From: CAYSYY01 sp964576115 [NCBI: uncultured Gemmatimonadota bacterium]
GTDB lineage: Bacteria > Blakebacterota > Blakebacteria > Blakebacterales
DNA: 54,616 bases
Reading direction: 5' to 3'
Assembly (NCBI GenBank): GCA_964576115.1
Contig: CAZNUA010000003.1
Span: 81,394-136,009, forward strand
In this document: positions 32,854 through 42,491 of the stretch, in pieces
Layout of the letters: the number at the start of each line of letters is the position of its first letter
Position numbering within the stretch: the stretch's first letter is position 1
Position numbers and translations under genes: made by a program
The notes under the pieces: model-generated
Seen by the model: only the letters and a program-made list of their open reading frames with translations
Told to the model about the DNA's origin: nothing
The model's database searches: none

Positions 32854-34668
32854 ATGAGAGTCTTGACCGGTCGCAAGATCACCGCCGCTTCTCTGCTTCT
32901 CGCCGCCGTCATCGGCGGCTCGGTTCTCTCCTTTTGCAGCGGCCCCGCCCCCGATCCGGCCATCACCGCCACCGAGCTGCGCGACTACGTCGAGACGCTG
33001 GCAGATGACCGTCTGGAGGGACGTCGTACAGGAACCCGGGGAGGCGAGCGGGCCGCCCGTTATCTGGCCCGGGTTTTCGAGCAGCTGGGGCTGGAACCGA
33101 TGGGCGATGCCGGCGGCTGGTACCAGGAATTCACCTTCATTGCCGAGATGATGCTCGGCGATGACAATGCGCTCACGGTCGACGGTTCGCAGGAGGATTA
33201 CCACCCCTGGATCGACTGGCAGCCGCTGGCCTGGAGCGAGAGCGGGGATGGCTCGTGGGAGGTCGTCTTCGCCGGTTACGGTATCTCAGCCCCCGATGAG
33301 GGTTACGACGACTACGCCGGGCTCGATGTCGAAGGCAAGGCCGTGCTCGTGCTCCCCTACGGCCCGCTCATCGAAGGGGGCGGCATGAAACTGCCCGCCT
33401 GGCATGCCCTGCGGCGCAAGGCTGCGACGGCCCGCGATGCCGGGGCCGCGGTGCTGCTGGTGGCCCCGCATCCCGCCTTTGACGAATCCGGTTACCTCGA
33501 ACCCCTGCGGCTGGAGCGGGGGGCTTCAGCAGCCGGCATCATCGCCCTCTCGGTCACGGCCGAGGTGGCCGGTACCCTGCTCGGCTCCGATCGCGATCTG
33601 GGCGAGCTGCAGCGCGGCATCGACACCGCCTTCCATCCCGCGTCCTTCCCCACCGGCTGCACGGTCGAGGTGCAGGTGGACCTCGAGCCGGTCCTGCGTA
33701 CCGGCCGCAACGTGCTCGGGGCTCTGGCCGCCGCCGACCCCGGTGCCCCCTGGATCGTCATCGGGGCCCATTTCGATCACCTCGGCTGGGGGGGTGAGGG
33801 TTCGCTCGTGCCCGAAGAGCGTGCCATCCATAACGGGGCTGACGACAATGCGTCAGGTACGGCCGGCGTGCTCGAACTGGCCGGCGCCTTCACGGCCTCG
33901 CCCCCGACGAGCCGGAACATCCTCTTCGTCGCCTTCGACGGCGAGGAACTGGGCCTGCTCGGCTCGTCGGCCCTGGCCGAGGACTTGCCCGACGCAGTCG
34001 GCGAGATCGAAGCGATGCTCAACATGGACATGATCGGCCGGCTCACCGATTCCAGACTGACTGTCTACGGTACCGGTACCAGTCCCGCCTGGGATTCTCT
34101 GCTCACGACAGTGAACTCGAGTGAAGCGTACGGATTCGAGCTGGCCCGCATCCCCGACGGCTACGGTGCCTCCGATCATTCCCCCTTCTATGCCAGGGAC
34201 ATTCCTGTGCTGGCCTTTTTTACCGGCACTCACGCCGATTACCACCGGCCCTCGGATGATGCCGACCTGCTCAACTATCGCGGCCAGCAGAAGATCGTCC
34301 GCTTCATCCGCGACCTGTTAGCCGAGTGGAGTTCCGGCGAGCGTCTGGCCTTCCAGCCGGCCGGCGAGCCCGAGCAGGCAGGAGCGCGGATGACTTTCGG
34401 GGTCTACACCGGGGTGGTCCCCGACTTCGGGTATCAGGGTGAAGGTTTCGGGATCAGCGGGGTCAATGACGGCTCTCCGGCGGCCATGGCCGGTCTCGAA
34501 GCGGGGGATGCCATCCTCCGCCTGGGGCACCGCACCATCCGCGACATTTACGACTATACCTACGCCCTGCAGGAGGGAACCCCGGGGCAGAGGGTCGAGG
34601 TCGAAGTTCTACGCTCGGGTGAGCACTTCATGGTACAGATGGTCTTCGGCAACAGACGGGGCCGGTAG
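32854..34668 (+). CDS. Exported M28 metallopeptidase with PA and PDZ domains
   Basis: A 604-residue exported aminopeptidase-like protein. It has a signal peptide over about 1-30 (a Cys near its end does not form a good lipobox). A PA-domain insertion lies near 135-245. The M28 catalytic core carries the dizinc ligands H306 in GAHFDHLG, D330 in NGADDNASG, E364/E365 in FDGEELGLLG, D392 in NMDMIG and H464 in HADYHRPSDD. The C-terminal 90 residues form a PDZ domain (GFGISGVNDGSPAAMAGLEA, 20 residues). All metal ligands are present, so it should be active. The ATG at 32854 follows GAGG; an in-frame TTG lies two codons earlier. It is transcribed alone. Confidence 0.9.
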   Translation: MRVLTGRKITAASLLLAAVIGGSVLSFCSGPAPDPAITATELRDYVETLADDRLEGRRTGTRGGERAARYLARVFEQLGLEPMGDAGGWYQEFTFIAEMMLGDDNALTVDGSQEDYHPWIDWQPLAWSESGDGSWEVVFAGYGISAPDEGYDDYAGLDVEGKAVLVLPYGPLIEGGGMKLPAWHALRRKAATARDAGAAVLLVAPHPAFDESGYLEPLRLERGASAAGIIALSVTAEVAGTLLGSDRDLGELQRGIDTAFHPASFPTGCTVEVQVDLEPVLRTGRNVLGALAAADPGAPWIVIGAHFDHLGWGGEGSLVPEERAIHNGADDNASGTAGVLELAGAFTASPPTSRNILFVAFDGEELGLLGSSALAEDLPDAVGEIEAMLNMDMIGRLTDSRLTVYGTGTSPAWDSLLTTVNSSEAYGFELARIPDGYGASDHSPFYARDIPVLAFFTGTHADYHRPSDDADLLNYRGQQKIVRFIRDLLAEWSSGERLAFQPAGEPEQAGARMTFGVYTGVVPDFGYQGEGFGISGVNDGSPAAMAGLEAGDAILRLGHRTIRDIYDYTYALQEGTPGQRVEVEVLRSGEHFMVQMVFGNRRGR

Positions 34669-34773
34669 CGCCGGGACCGGTTCCAGCAGCTCCACGTTCT
34701 ATTCCGGAAGCGGTCCGATGCGTACCGGTCGTCCCGGTCTACGGAACGTACCGGCCCACCAGCTCCCCCCTTC

Positions 34774-34794
34774 CCTTTATCATTTTAGGGAAAC
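34774..34794 (+). repeat. Direct repeat A upstream of padR (candidate operator)
   Basis: A 21-base element beginning CCTTTATCATTTTAGGG. It matches the element at 34819-34839 at 18 of 21 positions. The pair is AT-rich against the surrounding sequence and lies within 115 bp of the padR start, so PadR is the obvious candidate ligand. Confidence 0.5.
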
Positions 34795-34818
34795 CTTCCC
34801 GTCCGCTTCCCGTATCCA

Positions 34819-34839
34819 CCTTTAGCATCTTAGGGAAAG
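34819..34839 (+). repeat. Direct repeat B upstream of padR (candidate operator)
   Basis: A 21-base element beginning CCTTTAGCATCTTAGGG, 45 bases after repeat A (start to start) and 49 bases before the padR ATG. The regular spacing and position suggest cooperative regulator binding. Confidence 0.5.
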
Positions 34840-34888
34840 ATGCCCGACTCGTTCGGACCTCAAGAACCCGGTCCGGGGAGAGAACACG

Positions 34889-35242
34889 ATGGGGAAAAAG
34901 CGGACAGTGCCCGCCGGTATGGAGATCATCCAGGGAACCCTCGACATGCTCATCCTCAAGGCGCTCCTCTTCGGTCCGCGCCACGGGTGGGATGTGCTCT
35001 GCTGGCTGCGCGATCAGGCCGGGGGTGAACTCGCTTTTGAAGAGGGTGCTATCTACCCGGCCCTCTACCGGCTCGAAAGGCGCAGCCTGGTCCAGTCGCA
35101 GTGGGGGCTTTCAGAGAACAACCGGCGGGCGAAGTTTTATCAGCTCACCGAGCAGGGGCGCGGCGAGCTGACCAGTCGTGGGTCCGAGTGGGCCCGCTAT
35201 GTCCAGGTTGTGGATCGTATCCTGGCCGCGCCGACGGAGTAA
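34889..35242 (+). CDS. PadR-family transcriptional regulator
   Basis: A 117-residue winged-helix repressor. The PadR opening GTLDMLILKALLFGPRHGWDV (quoted in part: GTLDMLILKALL) is followed by the recognition region FEEGAIYPALYRLERRSLV and the wing segment RRAKFYQLTEQGRGEL. The C-terminal dimerisation helix is short, as in the PadR proteins that accompany ADOP permeases. It lies 5 bp upstream of the first of two ADOP permease genes, so it likely regulates this operon, perhaps through the direct repeats at 34774-34839. Confidence 0.9.
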   Translation: MGKKRTVPAGMEIIQGTLDMLILKALLFGPRHGWDVLCWLRDQAGGELAFEEGAIYPALYRLERRSLVQSQWGLSENNRRAKFYQLTEQGRGELTSRGSEWARYVQVVDRILAAPTE

Positions 35243-35247
35243 GAGCA

Positions 35248-37953
35248 ATGAATGAATGGAAAGGTATCCGGAAGACCTGGCGGAATCTGCTGCGCCGGAG
35301 CGATGTGGAACGGGCGGTAGACGAAGAGATGGCCTTTCACCTCGACATGGCCGTCCGGCAAATCGCCGAACAGGAGGGTGTGTCGGAATCAGAAGCCCGG
35401 GCCGAAGCGAAGCGTCGCTTCGGTGATAGGACCGGTTTCAGCTCCGACTGTATCCGTATGGAAGAGGTCGAGCGCCGCCGGCGATCACTGATCGATCATT
35501 GGACCGACCTGAAAATGGACCTGACCTTCGGAGTGAGGCAGATCCGCAGAACCCCGGGGGTGACTGCGGCGGCGGTCCTCTGCCTGGCGCTCGGGATCGG
35601 GGCTACGACAGCGGTCTACGATATCGCGCATTATGCCCTGTTTCCCGATACCGTCATCCGTGAACCCGACCGTGTGGTGCGCATCTACTCGGGGATACCG
35701 AACGTTGGAGAAGGCCTGGAGGATTATGCCTCATTCTCCTGGCTCGATTTCCTCGACATGGATGCCCGGGCGCAGAGTTTCGAGAGCCTGGCCACCACGG
35801 CCCCTCAGCCCTTCCATCTCGCTGGCGAAACAGGAGCTCAACGGATCTGGGGTGAGATCGTCACCTGGGATTATTTTTCGACGCTCGGTGTTCCGATCAT
35901 TCAGGGACGCGATTTTTCGGCTGATGAAGGTTTCGAAGGGACCGGCAGGCAGGTAACGCTCATCTCGGAGCGGTACTGGCGCAGCCAGTTCGGTGCCGAT
36001 TCCGACGTGATCGGTTCCGAAGTGCTGATCAACGGTGAACCCTTCACCCTCGTCGGAATCGTGGATGCCGACTACAACGGCGGCATGGTGGGGATACAGA
36101 GCGAGATCTTCGTGCCGATGGCCACCCACGCCATCACCATGCCGAATGGTGAACGGCAGTTTACCCACCGCGATTCCCACTGGCTGCTGGCCGTGGTCGG
36201 CCGGCTGAGACCGGGAGTGTCTGTCGAACAGGCCCGGAGCGAGGTCGAAGCCATTGCCCTCCAACTCCAGGAAGAATACCCCGAGTCCAACGAAGGCATC
36301 ACGGCCACAGTGGTGCGCGAGCGGGATTCGCGCCTGCACCCGCTCATCAGGGGGCAGTTCGTGATGCTGGTCAATCTGGTCGCAGTCGTGGTCGGTCTGA
36401 TCCTGCTGCTGACCTGCGCCAACGTGGCCGGCCTGCTGCTGGCGCGCTCTCTGGCCCGGCGGCGTGAGATCGGCATCCGTCTCTCGCTGGGGGCAGAGAG
36501 GGGGCGGGTCGTGCGTCAGATCCTGACCGAAAGTATCATCCTGGCGCTGCTGGCCGGGATCCTGGGGTATGTCATGGCTCAAGGCACCGGGCCCCTGCTT
36601 CGCTCGATCATGCCGCCGCTCGATCTGCCCCTCGATCTCGGGATCAGCTCGAGTCCCGGCGCGCTCCTCTTCGTCTTCGCGACCGCACTCGTGACCGGGC
36701 TACTCTTCGGGCTCACGCCGGCCCTGGAGGTCACGCGGCAGGATCTGGTTTCGACTCTGACCACCGGCCGGGTCTCGGCCGGCCGGCGTTCCCGCCGCCT
36801 GCGCCGGTTGATGGTCTCGGTCCAGGTGGCTGTCTCGATGGTCCTCCTTGTGCTGACCGGGATGGCCGTGCGCAGCTTGCACAATGCCCGCGATATCGAT
36901 GTGGGCTTCGAAGCCGGGGATATCATCTGCGCCTCCGTTTTCACCGATCTGCAGGGTTATGACGAAGATCGTTCCCGACAGTACTTCGTACGTGTCACCG
37001 AACGATTGCGAACCCTGCCGGGGGTGCGCGCGGTGGCCACCGGGCACATGAACCAGCTGGCCCCGACCATCAACATGATCAATGTAGTCCCCGAGGGCTG
37101 GGAGGACCGGATCGACGAACTGCCCGGCTGCATGTACAACTACATCGACGAAGCCTATCTGCCCGCCCTGCAGATCCCGCTGGAACGGGGTCGCAACTTT
37201 TCGTCGGCCGACGGCCCCGAAGCTCCCCCGGTGGCCATCGTCAACCGGGCATTCGTGGATCGTTTCTGGGCCGGTGAGGATCCGATCGGCAGAACGGTGC
37301 GCCGGCACAGCGTGCACTGGTCCGTCATTGGCGTCGTTCCCACCGGTAAATACTTCGGGCTGGGTGAAGAACCCCGTCCCTTCATCTACATCCCGCTCCG
37401 CCAGGAGATGCAGGCTTTGTTCACCTTTTACATCGATCTCGATCGTGTCAACGAGGCCGCCCTGCAGGCCGTACGGGGGGTGTTTACCGAGATCGATCCG
37501 GCCATGCCGGTGGCCGAGATCATCCAGCTTCAGTCGTATGTGGATACCGCCCTGCTCACTGCCCGGGTGATTGCCGGTCTGGTATCGGCCTTCGGCGGGC
37601 TGGCTCTGCTGCTGGCTGCGATCGGGCTCTACGGGCTGATTGCCTATGCGGTGCACCAGCGCACGGCCGAGATCGGGATCCGCATGGCGGTCGGAGCCGG
37701 ACGGGGGGATGTGATCCGGCTGATGGTCGGGGGCGGTCTGCGCCAAATCGCTGTTGCCCTGGCGGTCGGACTCGTTCTGGGCGGGTTTGCCTCATCGGCG
37801 GTTCATGGTCTGTTCTTCGGTCTGGCGCCGATCGATGTGACCTCGGTTGGAACAGCTCTCCTGGTGCTGCTCACCACCGCCCTGCTGGCTACCTGGCTGC
37901 CCGCCCGGCGAGCTTCACAACTCGACCCGGTACGGGCTTTGACAGTCGAATAA
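35248..37953 (+). CDS. ADOP-family ABC transporter permease, tandem copy 1
   Basis: A 901-residue orphan permease. The first 90 residues form the helical prefix domain typical of PadR-linked ADOP proteins (VERAVDEEMAFHLDMAVRQI, 20 residues; AEAKRRFGDR). A first membrane helix carries LCLALGIGATTAVYDI. A MacB-like periplasmic domain, an FtsX core with TCANVAGLLLARSLARRREI, a repeat of the whole unit, and the ending PARRASQLDPVRALTVE follow. The start at 35248 follows GGAG; an upstream in-frame start at 35101 overlaps padR and is rejected. It is a close paralog of the next gene. Substrate and ATPase partner are unknown. Confidence 0.9.
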   Translation: MNEWKGIRKTWRNLLRRSDVERAVDEEMAFHLDMAVRQIAEQEGVSESEARAEAKRRFGDRTGFSSDCIRMEEVERRRRSLIDHWTDLKMDLTFGVRQIRRTPGVTAAAVLCLALGIGATTAVYDIAHYALFPDTVIREPDRVVRIYSGIPNVGEGLEDYASFSWLDFLDMDARAQSFESLATTAPQPFHLAGETGAQRIWGEIVTWDYFSTLGVPIIQGRDFSADEGFEGTGRQVTLISERYWRSQFGADSDVIGSEVLINGEPFTLVGIVDADYNGGMVGIQSEIFVPMATHAITMPNGERQFTHRDSHWLLAVVGRLRPGVSVEQARSEVEAIALQLQEEYPESNEGITATVVRERDSRLHPLIRGQFVMLVNLVAVVVGLILLLTCANVAGLLLARSLARRREIGIRLSLGAERGRVVRQILTESIILALLAGILGYVMAQGTGPLLRSIMPPLDLPLDLGISSSPGALLFVFATALVTGLLFGLTPALEVTRQDLVSTLTTGRVSAGRRSRRLRRLMVSVQVAVSMVLLVLTGMAVRSLHNARDIDVGFEAGDIICASVFTDLQGYDEDRSRQYFVRVTERLRTLPGVRAVATGHMNQLAPTINMINVVPEGWEDRIDELPGCMYNYIDEAYLPALQIPLERGRNFSSADGPEAPPVAIVNRAFVDRFWAGEDPIGRTVRRHSVHWSVIGVVPTGKYFGLGEEPRPFIYIPLRQEMQALFTFYIDLDRVNEAALQAVRGVFTEIDPAMPVAEIIQLQSYVDTALLTARVIAGLVSAFGGLALLLAAIGLYGLIAYAVHQRTAEIGIRMAVGAGRGDVIRLMVGGGLRQIAVALAVGLVLGGFASSAVHGLFFGLAPIDVTSVGTALLVLLTTALLATWLPARRASQLDPVRALTVE

Positions 37954-37982
37954 TCGAGGAAATACCTGAGAAGGAACGGGAT

Positions 37983-40685
37983 ATGACCGAGTGGAAAGGC
38001 ATCCGGAAAACCTGGCGCAACCTGCTGCGCCGCCGCGATGTAGAGCGGGCAGTCGATGAGGAAATGGCCTTCCACCTCGACATGGCTGCCCGGCAGATCG
38101 CCGAACGGGAGGGTCTCCCGGAAGCCGAGGCACGGGCCGAAGCGAAGCGTCGCTTCGGTGACCGGGCCGGTTTCAGCTCCGACTGCATCCGGATGGAGGA
38201 AGCCGAACGCCGCCACCGGTCCCTGGTCGACCATTTGAGAGACCTGAAGATGGACCTGACCTTCGGGGTGAGACAGATCCGCCGAACCCCGGGGATCACG
38301 GCCGCAGCGGTGCTCTGCCTGGCGCTCGGGATCGGAGCCACGACCGCCGTCTACGAAATCGCGCACTACGCTCTGTTCCCCGATACCGCCATCACCGAAC
38401 CCGAGCGGGTGGTGCGGATCTACGCCGATATCCCCGCTGCAGTGGCCCAGGGGGTGCAGTACTCGCCCTTTTCGTGGCCCAACTACATCGATCTGAAAGA
38501 GCAGGCTCGTTCCTTCGAAGCGGTCGCAACCGGAACGAGCTGGCCCTTCCACCTGGCCGGTGCGGGTGAGGTACCCGAACGGGTCTGGGGGGAACTGGTC
38601 ACTGCGGACTACTTCTCCACCCTCGGGATCGAGATGGCTCTGGGACGGGATTTCCGTCCCGAAGAGGGAAAGGAAATCGGCGGTCAGGCCGTGCTTCTGC
38701 TCTCCTGGGGCTGCTGGCAGCGGCGCTTCGGCGGTGATCCCGGCGTCCTGGGGCAAGAGCTCCTGATCAATGGCCATGCGCTGACGGTGATCGGTGTCCT
38801 CGAACGGGACTACAACGGTCCCGGAGTGGGGATGCGCAGTGACCTCATCCTGCCGATGGGCATGCACCAGGTCGCCATACCCGGTGGCGACTACCGCTTT
38901 CAGACCCGGAACCTGCCCTGGCTCTATACCGTCGTCGGCCGTCTGGCACCGGGGGTGACGCTCGATCAGGCCCGTAGCGAGGTGACAACGATCGCCGCCC
39001 GTCTGCAGGCTGCCTATCCCGGCACCAACGAGGATGTCGGGGCTCATGTCCTGAGCGAGCAGAAATCGCGCCTGCATCCGATGATCCGCGATCGCTTCCA
39101 GCTCATCGTCCTGCTCAACAGCGTCGTGGTCGGACTGGTGCTGCTGCTCACCTGCGCCAATGTCGCCGGCCTGCTGCTGGCCCGTTCCTCGGCCCGGCGG
39201 CGCGAGATCGCCATCAGGCTCGCGCTGGGAGCCGAGCGGCGCCGGATCGTGCGCCAGATTTTGACCGAGAGCCTGCTGCTGGCCCTGGTATCCGGAGCCG
39301 TGGGATACCTGCTGGCCCGGGGGACCGCACCGCTGATGCAGTCGTTCATGCCGCCCATCGATATGCCGATGGACCTGGCCGTGAGTTCGAGTCCGAGCGC
39401 GGTATTGTTCGTCATCGTCATCGCCCTGGCCTCGGGTCTCATGTTCGGGCTCACCCCCGCTCTGGAGGCCAGCCGCCAGAGCCTGATCTCATCCCTGACC
39501 TCGGGCCGCGTCACCACCGGCCGACGTTCCCGCCGGGCTCGTCGGCTGATGGTCTCGACCCAGGTTGCAGTCGCTTCGGTTCTGCTCATCCTGGCGGGCG
39601 TGAGCATGGTCAGCCTGCAAAATGCGCGCCGGGTCGATGTCGGTTTCGAACCCGAAGGGGTCGTCGAGGCAACTGTGTTTCTGGGACTTCAGGGCTACGA
39701 TGCCGACCGCGCGCGGTCCTTTCACGATCGGGCCAGGCAGAACCTGGAGAACATCCCGGGCGTGACAGCCGTGTCCGCCGGTCATCTATCGCAGATTTCA
39801 CCTTCGATCAACATGATCGGGGTTCTGCCCGAAGGCTGGGAGGGGCCCGAGGACCCGCCGGCGGTGATGTATAACTACATCGACGAAGACTATCTGCCAA
39901 CCCTGTGTATCGCGGTCGAACAGGGGCGTAACTTCACCCTCCACGATCGTGACGAGACCGCTCCGGTCGTCATCGTCAACCGGGCCTTCGCCGACCGTTT
40001 CTGGCCCGGTGAAGATCCTCTCGGCCGCACGGTCAGCCGGCGCGGAAACCGTATGACGATCGTCGGGGTGGTCCCGACGGGGAAATACTTCAGCCTGAGC
40101 GAGGATCCCCGTTTCTATATCTACTTTCCTCTGCGCACCTTCATGCAGACCCAGCAGGCCTATTATCTTCGCGTTGAGCGGATCGACGAGTCCACCATGC
40201 GGGCGATCCGTCAGGTATTCCTCGAACTCGATCCGGCTCTGCCGGCCGAGCTCTCCACGCTCGAATCTTACGTTGATACCGCTTTGCTCGTCCCCCGGGT
40301 CATGGCTGTGCTGGTTTCGGCCAGCGGCCTGCTGGCTCTGCTCCTGGCCGCTATCGGGCTCTACGGTCTGATTGCGTACAGTGTGCACCAGCGCACGGCC
40401 GAGATCGGCATCCGGGTGGCGATCGGCGCCGGGCGGGCGGACATCATCCGCCTGGTGGTGGGGGATGGTCTCAGGCAGACGGGCATTGCCCTCATCGTGG
40501 GGCTCGGGCTCGGATTGCTCGTTTCTGCTCTCACCCACGGCCTGCTTTTCGACCTGGCCCCGGTCGAGCCTCTTCCCGTCACAGCAGCGATGAGCATTCT
40601 GCTCGTCACCACCCTGCTGGCTACATGGCTGCCCGCCCGGCGGGCCTCGCGGATCGATCCGGTCCGGGCCCTGACGGGCGAATAG
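37983..40685 (+). CDS. ADOP-family ABC transporter permease, tandem copy 2
   Basis: A 900-residue paralog of the preceding gene, 29 bp downstream. It shares the prefix domain (VERAVDEEMAFHLDMAARQI, 20 residues) nearly residue for residue, and the FtsX motif TCANVAGLLLARSSARRREI. The central periplasmic regions differ more (for example YADIPAAVAQGVQYSPFSWP, 20 residues, against a different segment in copy 1), as expected for the part that meets substrate. It ends PARRASRIDPVRALTGE. Conservation of the membrane parts with divergence of the periplasmic parts indicates tandem duplication followed by specialisation. A terminator follows at 40728. Confidence 0.9.
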   Translation: MTEWKGIRKTWRNLLRRRDVERAVDEEMAFHLDMAARQIAEREGLPEAEARAEAKRRFGDRAGFSSDCIRMEEAERRHRSLVDHLRDLKMDLTFGVRQIRRTPGITAAAVLCLALGIGATTAVYEIAHYALFPDTAITEPERVVRIYADIPAAVAQGVQYSPFSWPNYIDLKEQARSFEAVATGTSWPFHLAGAGEVPERVWGELVTADYFSTLGIEMALGRDFRPEEGKEIGGQAVLLLSWGCWQRRFGGDPGVLGQELLINGHALTVIGVLERDYNGPGVGMRSDLILPMGMHQVAIPGGDYRFQTRNLPWLYTVVGRLAPGVTLDQARSEVTTIAARLQAAYPGTNEDVGAHVLSEQKSRLHPMIRDRFQLIVLLNSVVVGLVLLLTCANVAGLLLARSSARRREIAIRLALGAERRRIVRQILTESLLLALVSGAVGYLLARGTAPLMQSFMPPIDMPMDLAVSSSPSAVLFVIVIALASGLMFGLTPALEASRQSLISSLTSGRVTTGRRSRRARRLMVSTQVAVASVLLILAGVSMVSLQNARRVDVGFEPEGVVEATVFLGLQGYDADRARSFHDRARQNLENIPGVTAVSAGHLSQISPSINMIGVLPEGWEGPEDPPAVMYNYIDEDYLPTLCIAVEQGRNFTLHDRDETAPVVIVNRAFADRFWPGEDPLGRTVSRRGNRMTIVGVVPTGKYFSLSEDPRFYIYFPLRTFMQTQQAYYLRVERIDESTMRAIRQVFLELDPALPAELSTLESYVDTALLVPRVMAVLVSASGLLALLLAAIGLYGLIAYSVHQRTAEIGIRVAIGAGRADIIRLVVGDGLRQTGIALIVGLGLGLLVSALTHGLLFDLAPVEPLPVTAAMSILLVTTLLATWLPARRASRIDPVRALTGE

Positions 40686-40727
40686 CCGGCCGGTGAACTG
40701 ATCGTCCGGCCTGACGTGACCCCTCTG

Positions 40728-40764
40728 CCCCGCGGTGCGATTGACGCCCGCGGGGTTTCCTTCT
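40728..40764 (+). terminator. Rho-independent terminator after the ADOP pair
   Basis: CCCCGCGG (40728-40735) pairs perfectly with CCGCGGGG (40748-40755) around a 12-base loop, followed by the T-rich tail TTTCCTTCT. It ends the padR-ADOP operon and separates it from the next one. Confidence 0.75.
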
Positions 40765-40769
40765 ACCGT
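40741..40769 (+). promoter_or_regulatory. Candidate promoter of the amino-acid/hydantoin operon
   Basis: TTGACG (40741-40746), a 17-base spacer and TACCGT (40764-40769) form a plausible promoter 67 bp before the M20 peptidase start. It is interleaved with the preceding terminator, and the -10 hexamer is the same as the candidate -10 of the pst promoter. Confidence 0.45.
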
Positions 40770-40835
40770 TAGCCTGTGAATGGTACCGACCGGGTGCCTC
40801 ACCCACCCGTCATCCTGTCATCAGGAGAGACCTGT

Positions 40836-42491
40836 ATGTTGCCCCGACCGGATATCTTTCGGTCTCCGCGCCGATCTTTCGGCCCGATTGTCGCACTCAC
40901 GATGTCCCTGCTTCTGCTCGGCCTCGCTTCGCTGCCTGTCCTTGCCCAGGGTCGCCGGCAGAGCCGCTCGCAACCCGGACCGCAGGCAGTGCATGAAGCG
41001 GTGCACTCGTGGCGGTTGGGACACGAGGCGGAGATCCTGGCTGAATACCGGGAATTCCTGCGCCTGCCCGACGTGGCTTCGGATGAGGTCAACATCCGCC
41101 ACAATGCCGAGCACATCCTGGCCATGCTCGACCGGCGGGGCATCGCCGGACGGCTGCTCGAAACTCCCGGCGCTCCGCCGGCGGTGTACGCCCGCGTCGA
41201 CGCCGCGGGCGCCGAGCGCACGATCGTCTTCTATGCCCACTACGACGGCCAGCCGGTCGACCACTCCCGCTGGCATTCCGATCCCTGGGAACCGGTCCTG
41301 CGCGACGGATCGCTCGCCGAAGGTGCCCGTGACGTACCCTTCCCCGACCCCGCTACGGCGGCCGCGTCCGGGGCTCGGCCGGTTCCGCTCGATCCCGAGT
41401 GGCGCATCTACGCCCGGGCCGCAAGCGACGACAAGGCGCCTATCATGGCTCTGCTCTCGGCCTGGGATGCGCTCGCTGCGGCCGGGCTGGAACGTTCGGT
41501 CAACGTCGTCTTCTTCTTCGAGGGCGAGGAAGAAGCCGGTTCGCCCCACGTGCGCACCACGCTGGAGCACTACCGCGATCTGCTCGCGGCCGATGCATGG
41601 CTCTTCTGCGACGGTCCGGTGAACCAGAGCCGCCGGGCCGAAGTGAACTTCGGGGTGCGCGGCATCGTCGGCGTGCAGATGACCGTCTACGGCCCCGCCC
41701 GAGCCCTGCATTCGGGGCACTACGGCAACTGGGCGCCGCACCCGACCGTGGAACTGATCCACCTGCTGGCTTCGATGCGGGACGAGGAGGGTACCGTTCT
41801 GGTCGGCGGTTTCTACGATACCGTGCGGCCGGTGACGGACACCGAGCGGGCGGCCATTGCCCGCATCCCCCCGGTCGAAGAGCAGCTGATCACCGAGCTG
41901 GCCCTGGGGCGCACCGAGGGGGGCGGGGCGCGCCTGCCCGAGCGCATCATGGCCCCGGCCATGAACGTGAGCGGCTTTGCGGCCGGCGGGGTGGGGGCTG
42001 AGGCGAAAAACGCCATTCCCTCCGAGGCCCGGGCCTACGTCGATTTCCGGCTCGTCCCCGAGCTGGTACCCGAACGGGTGCGCGAACTCGTCGAAGCTCA
42101 CGTACGGGGCATGGGTTTCGAGATCGTGCACGCCGAACCGTCGCTCGAGGAGCGTCGGGCGCAAAGGAAAATCATCCGGCTCGACTGGGGCGAGGGATAC
42201 CCGGCCGTGCGGACCTCGATGGAGCTGCCCGTGAGCCGGGCCCTGATCGCCACCGCCCGCGAGGTCGCTCCAGACCTGCTGACCGTGCCCACCCACGGCG
42301 GCAGCCTGCCGATGTACGTCTTCCAGGACGTGCTCGGCGTGCCCCTGATCACCCTGCCGATCGTCAATCACGACAACAACCAGCACGGGCCTGATGAAAA
42401 CCTGCGTCTGCAGAATCTCTGGGACGGGATCGCGATGTTCGGGCAGGTCCTGGCCCGGCTGGGTGACAACTGGGAGCGAGAAATTCCATGA
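40836..42491 (+). CDS. Exported M20-family metallodipeptidase
   Basis: A 551-residue dinuclear-zinc peptidase of the M20 (CNDP/ArgE-like) family. The signal peptide runs to about residue 38 (LPVLA-QG). Metal and catalytic residues are present: H135 and D137 in FYAHYDGQP, D198 in AASDDK, the catalytic base E231 and ligand E232 in FFEGEEEAGSPH, and the late His in NHDNNQHGPDEN. The lid domain spans roughly 270-440. The ATG at 40836 follows AGGAGAG. It is the first gene of a tight operon and overlaps the next start by 4 bases. Exported M20 peptidases cleave dipeptides or acyl-amino acids, which would feed the downstream catabolic enzymes. Confidence 0.88.
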   Translation: MLPRPDIFRSPRRSFGPIVALTMSLLLLGLASLPVLAQGRRQSRSQPGPQAVHEAVHSWRLGHEAEILAEYREFLRLPDVASDEVNIRHNAEHILAMLDRRGIAGRLLETPGAPPAVYARVDAAGAERTIVFYAHYDGQPVDHSRWHSDPWEPVLRDGSLAEGARDVPFPDPATAAASGARPVPLDPEWRIYARAASDDKAPIMALLSAWDALAAAGLERSVNVVFFFEGEEEAGSPHVRTTLEHYRDLLAADAWLFCDGPVNQSRRAEVNFGVRGIVGVQMTVYGPARALHSGHYGNWAPHPTVELIHLLASMRDEEGTVLVGGFYDTVRPVTDTERAAIARIPPVEEQLITELALGRTEGGGARLPERIMAPAMNVSGFAAGGVGAEAKNAIPSEARAYVDFRLVPELVPERVRELVEAHVRGMGFEIVHAEPSLEERRAQRKIIRLDWGEGYPAVRTSMELPVSRALIATAREVAPDLLTVPTHGGSLPMYVFQDVLGVPLITLPIVNHDNNQHGPDENLRLQNLWDGIAMFGQVLARLGDNWEREIP

